Origin: Porphyromonadaceae bacterium
GTDB taxonomy: Bacteria > Bacteroidota > Bacteroidia > Bacteroidales > Paludibacteraceae
Length of the DNA: 8,320 nt
NCBI GenBank assembly: GCA_905372135.1
Contig: CAJPNS010000081.1
Location: forward strand, 1 to 8,320
Direction: 5' to 3'
Part shown: one piece after another, positions 5,495 through 8,320 of the stretch
Layout of the letters: each line of letters begins with the position of its first letter
Position numbering within the stretch: position 1 is the stretch's first letter
Notes under the pieces: model-generated
Told to the model about the DNA's origin: nothing
What the model saw: only the letters and a program-made list of their open reading frames with translations
Databases searched by the model: none
Position numbers and translations under genes: made by a program

Positions 5495-7384
5495 TTTCAG
5501 TACGATAAATTTGTTTTTATTGATTTTATTCGTACAACTCCAGTTTATATGTTCTTCTAAAACAGTAGGTAGAGTTGCGCCGCTCTCAACAATTATGAAT
5601 TTTATATTGTGTTTTTTTATGAAATTCAAGTAGTTTTCGTCAAGACTATTTTGAAGATTAGCCTTACAATAGCGGTAAAACGCAAAATGGTTTTTGTTAC
5701 AATATCTTACGTCTACCTCGTCTGGTAGGTCATTAGTAGACAGACAAATGGGGACATAGTCGTTTCGGAAATGAATAATGCGATTGTCGGGGACAAACAA
5801 AAATGGCTTAAGCTCCATAGGATGACGCCCGTCTGAGTAATGACGGAAATAAGAAAAATTTGCGGTATTGTCTTCTGCTGTGGCTTTCTTTATGGTTTCT
5901 AAGTATTCAGTGTCGCAAATGGGTTCAAAATAATCAACCCTTTCCATATTAAAAGAGACGGCAGGATTTTGCCATAATAGTAACAGAAAATATCCCAATA
6001 TTACGATAACTGAAAATAACCGTACAATAGGGAGCGTGGATGCGTTTAATAGTATTATAATGGTAATATAGAGTGCTATTGAGAATATAGGTGTAATGAA
6101 TATGAACAAAAGTTGAAAAGCATCGTGGTCTACATAAAAATATAGCGGCACCAACATAGCCAAAACTATAAATGCACCGACAATACCCAATCCTATATCT
6201 TTCAGAAGCGATATCTCTATGCCATTGTTTATTAATTTAGTGTTTTGTTTACGGAGTAAAAGATAAACGACCATAAATAGCAATATTAATGGAACAAATA
6301 CAAATAATAGCATTTTTGCCATTAATTTCGCCACTTTAAAGAGTACGGAGATAAAACTTAGTTCTGCAAACACAATCGGGGTCTCGGACGACGGCTGGAT
6401 ATAATAAAACAGTATGTACAACACACCTATGCCAAATAGAGCAATTATGGCCAGAAGAGCCCGCTTTTTGTCTATCTTCTTCCTTATGAACATTGATATG
6501 ATTGTCACAGCCAACAGAGAAAGAATAGCTGCGGCTGTAGGTGAATACAACGGCACTAACAACAATAGAAATATGAACGCCGGTTTATAGCTTTTGTTTA
6601 ACCATAAAATGAGAGCGGCCATAACCATAAGATAAACAATAGAGAACTTTATGTTGTGAAACCACGAACCGAACGGCATAAATTTACTTGTTGTTTGTAA
6701 AAAAGGCAAATCAAACGGTTGTAAAAATAAAAATATAAGAGCCAATATTAATGACATAACAATTTTCCATTGTGTCTGTCTTAGTATTTTGTCTGCCAAA
6801 ACAAAAGCACCGTGAAATAATATAGCTCCTGTTATAGGTATATATATGAGATAATATGTCCGTAAAGTATTCATATTAAAAATACTCGACCACAGTGCGG
6901 TAAACCAGCCTTCAAAAAAATGGTATGGGGTGGCAGGAATATTTCCTTCGATAGTCCAATCGAAGTTTGTAGTCTCTATGCCTCTTGTTTTCAAATAATA
7001 AGCAATATTAGCGTAGAAATGATTGTCGCCAAATACAGCCCCATCCATAAATATATAAAAAAAGTAATATGCTGTTGAATACAATGCTATCGACACGACA
7101 ATCAGTAGCCCCAGAGATTTGATAGAAGCTGTCATGTCGATATCGAACTTTTGTCGCTTTATTAGAGCTACTAATATAAGAGGTATCAATATGAATATGG
7201 TATTGAACTCTGTTTTGGCAATAGCGTATAGTGTTACGGTAATAATGATGCCTAATAACTGAGCAAAAAATTGTTTTTCGTACTTGTGTAAGTTGCCTAA
7301 ATATAGGAAGTTAATGGCTAAATTACCAACAATATAGTTGCTAATGATAACGATAAATAAGAATAGAATTTCGATAATGAGCAT
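5492..7384 (-). CDS. polytopic membrane protein, possible GT-C type glycosyltransferase
   Basis: A 630-residue inner-membrane protein with about 12-14 predicted membrane segments, roughly between residues 2 and 471, followed by a soluble C-terminal region of about 155 residues. The first large loop after the fourth segment (about 113-172) holds acidic and aromatic motifs: FMDGAVFGDNHFYANIAYYL (112-131) and TPYHFFEGW (152-160). Such a loop, acidic residues followed by a YH(F/Y)-type motif before the next helix, recalls GT-C glycosyltransferases that use polyprenyl-phosphate sugars on the periplasmic side. That comparison is from memory and tentative; no family is firmly recognised. The C-terminal part contains NIKFIIVESGA (593-603), a beta-strand-like segment. 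The next gene on the strand overlaps by one base, tying it to the aminotransferase. GC content in sampled 60-base stretches is about 27-33 percent, against 47-57 percent in samples of the + strand genes. An O-antigen polymerase or flippase-like function is an alternative. Confidence 0.85.
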   Translation of the reverse strand: MLIIEILFLFIVIISNYIVGNLAINFLYLGNLHKYEKQFFAQLLGIIITVTLYAIAKTEFNTIFILIPLILVALIKRQKFDIDMTASIKSLGLLIVVSIALYSTAYYFFYIFMDGAVFGDNHFYANIAYYLKTRGIETTNFDWTIEGNIPATPYHFFEGWFTALWSSIFNMNTLRTYYLIYIPITGAILFHGAFVLADKILRQTQWKIVMSLILALIFLFLQPFDLPFLQTTSKFMPFGSWFHNIKFSIVYLMVMAALILWLNKSYKPAFIFLLLLVPLYSPTAAAILSLLAVTIISMFIRKKIDKKRALLAIIALFGIGVLYILFYYIQPSSETPIVFAELSFISVLFKVAKLMAKMLLFVFVPLILLFMVVYLLLRKQNTKLINNGIEISLLKDIGLGIVGAFIVLAMLVPLYFYVDHDAFQLLFIFITPIFSIALYITIIILLNASTLPIVRLFSVIVILGYFLLLLWQNPAVSFNMERVDYFEPICDTEYLETIKKATAEDNTANFSYFRHYSDGRHPMELKPFLFVPDNRIIHFRNDYVPICLSTNDLPDEVDVRYCNKNHFAFYRYCKANLQNSLDENYLNFIKKHNIKFIIVESGATLPTVLEEHINWSCTNKINKNKFIVLK

Positions 7385-7434
7385 AAAAAAATAATTTAAG
7401 ATTGGTTAGGTTTGTGTTTTCTCGATTTTTTGAG

Positions 7435-7468
7435 CAAAGTTAAGTGTAAATGTTTGTGTTACAGACAA
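7435..7468 (-). promoter_or_regulatory. Bacteroidota-type promoter for the membrane protein/aminotransferase unit
   Basis: Read on the - strand, TAACTTTG occupies 7442-7435 and fits TAnnTTTG exactly. TTG at 7468-7466 lies 23 bases upstream, at the long end of the accepted spacing. Transcription would start near 7428, giving a short AT-rich leader before the ATG at 7384. This implies the membrane protein and aminotransferase can be expressed separately from the amidohydrolase-like gene upstream. Confidence 0.5.
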
Positions 7469-7471
7469 TCT

Positions 7472-8281
7472 CTATGTGTTATAATGATTTATCCAACTTT
7501 CAATGTTTTTATGTGCAATATTCTCAGCCTTTTCTACCGTTGTAAATGAAGCAAAGTGATTGAAGCGTTTGCGGAGTGTCGCGAAATTGATCTCCGGATG
7601 GTCGCTACCGACGCATATACGCCTGTCGAAACTTTGAAACAAAAACTTGATATCTTCATCGAGCGAACTTCCTGCGTACTTGCACATTGTAAGCGATAAG
7701 TCCATTAATAAGTTTGGGAAGACACGTACAATCTCCATCATCTCCAACAAACGGACAACTCCGCCGTGCAGAAGAATTACCCGCGAGTTTTCGTTTACTT
7801 TGAGTAGCATATCGTTCAAACGGTCTATGTTGTTGACAGTCATCGGTTGTTTGTTGCTGTAGAAGTAGGTGCAAAAGAGAACTGCCAGCTTCATCTCGTT
7901 GGCTTTGTCTATTACGATAGGCAGAAACTGATTATCTAAAGTAAAATTGCCGATGCGGGGGTGTAGTTTTATTCCGCAGTATCCTATGTTTTTAATGGTA
8001 ATGAGTTTATTTACAATGCCTTGTGTCGTGGTTATATCATCGAAATCGAAAAAAGCAACAGGCAACAGCTCATCGGGCGCTTTGCCTCTTACCAACTTAA
8101 TGAATTTTTCCTGGTCATAACTGCCAATGCCTTTCATTCCGACGGCAAAGGCTTTTTTTATGTTGTAGGCTCGCATCTCGTCAAGCATCTTATCGATGCC
8201 GGCACACTGCGGATATTTGGGCATTATCCAGTCTCCGTCAATGGTCGGGTGGGTAAGGGTGTCGAATATAGGGATGTCCAT
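7472..8281 (-). CDS. amidohydrolase-2-like TIM-barrel protein with altered metal site
   Basis: Resembles the metal-dependent hydrolase family amidohydrolase 2 (PF04909), whose members hydrolyse or decarboxylate small substrates in the cytoplasm. Family-like positions are IFDTLTHP at the first strand (5-12), CGIKLHPR (102-109) with K105 and H107, VILLHGG (168-174) with H172, and VGSDHPE (224-230) with D227. The usual first-strand HxH is L9-T10-H11 here, and the middle-strand histidine seems to be replaced near C137 (VLFCTYF), so a standard binuclear or mononuclear site looks incomplete. H172 and D227 remain. Length (269) is near the short end for the family. The ATG at 8281 is secure because an in-frame TGA lies at 8305-8303. 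An 87-base gap with its own promoter separates it from the next gene on the strand. It could be a divergent hydrolase or lyase, or a non-catalytic fold. Fold assignment is fairly secure; activity is unknown. Confidence 0.82.
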   Translation of the reverse strand: MDIPIFDTLTHPTIDGDWIMPKYPQCAGIDKMLDEMRAYNIKKAFAVGMKGIGSYDQEKFIKLVRGKAPDELLPVAFFDFDDITTTQGIVNKLITIKNIGYCGIKLHPRIGNFTLDNQFLPIVIDKANEMKLAVLFCTYFYSNKQPMTVNNIDRLNDMLLKVNENSRVILLHGGVVRLLEMMEIVRVFPNLLMDLSLTMCKYAGSSLDEDIKFLFQSFDRRICVGSDHPEINFATLRKRFNHFASFTTVEKAENIAHKNIESWINHYNT

Positions 8282-8320
8282 GTTATATGAAAGAGAGTTA
8301 TATCAAAAATTTATTTTTTT

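Noticed and set aside
5028..5633. 201-residue + strand open frame
   Set aside because: It lies opposite the well-supported aminotransferase and the end of the membrane protein gene, has no recognisable domain, and is explained as an antisense shadow.
8282..8320. Promoter for the amidohydrolase-like gene
   Set aside because: On the - strand AATTTTTG is one mismatch from TAnnTTTG, but the stretch is simple AT-rich sequence and the -33 region lies outside the window.

Overview
The window most likely comes from a member of the Bacteroidota, probably Bacteroidales. Three things point there. Two intergenic regions carry the Bacteroidota -7 promoter motif TAnnTTTG (both read TAACTTTG) with a TTG about 20-23 bases upstream. 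No start codon has a clear Shine-Dalgarno sequence. The MBOAT acyltransferase has the layout I recall from that phylum, with an extra membrane insert and a C-terminus ending FIYFQF. No genus can be named from this sequence alone.

Layout. Positions 2-1588 (+) hold the 3' part of an AlgI-type membrane-bound O-acyltransferase whose N-terminus lies before the window. A 535-base intergenic region follows. Most of it is a tandem array of 41-base repeats (1665-1968, seven full units plus a partial one), each joined to the next by an 18-base near-palindrome. A promoter (2025-2055) then drives a two-gene + strand unit: a radical SAM/SPASM enzyme (2124-3191) and, 11 bases later, a Gfo/Idh/MocA-type NAD(P)-dependent oxidoreductase (3203-4267). 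Facing them on the - strand are an RffA/WecE-like sugar aminotransferase (4353-5492), a large multi-spanning membrane protein resembling GT-C glycosyltransferases (5492-7384), and a divergent amidohydrolase-2-like protein (7472-8281). The membrane protein and aminotransferase genes overlap by one base (TAATG) and share a promoter at 7435-7468.

How it fits together. Most genes belong to families common in loci that make or decorate surface polysaccharide or glycolipid: a PLP sugar aminotransferase, a sugar-type dehydrogenase, a radical SAM enzyme, a polytopic GT-C-like protein and an O-acyltransferase. A reasonable but unproven reading is that the cytoplasmic enzymes make or modify an unusual (amino) sugar, the membrane protein transfers a sugar on the periplasmic side, and the MBOAT acylates a glycan. 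No glycan product can be assigned. The most unusual items are the 41-base palindromic repeat array and the amidohydrolase-like protein that lacks some expected metal ligands. The membrane protein gene is also clearly more AT-rich than its neighbours.
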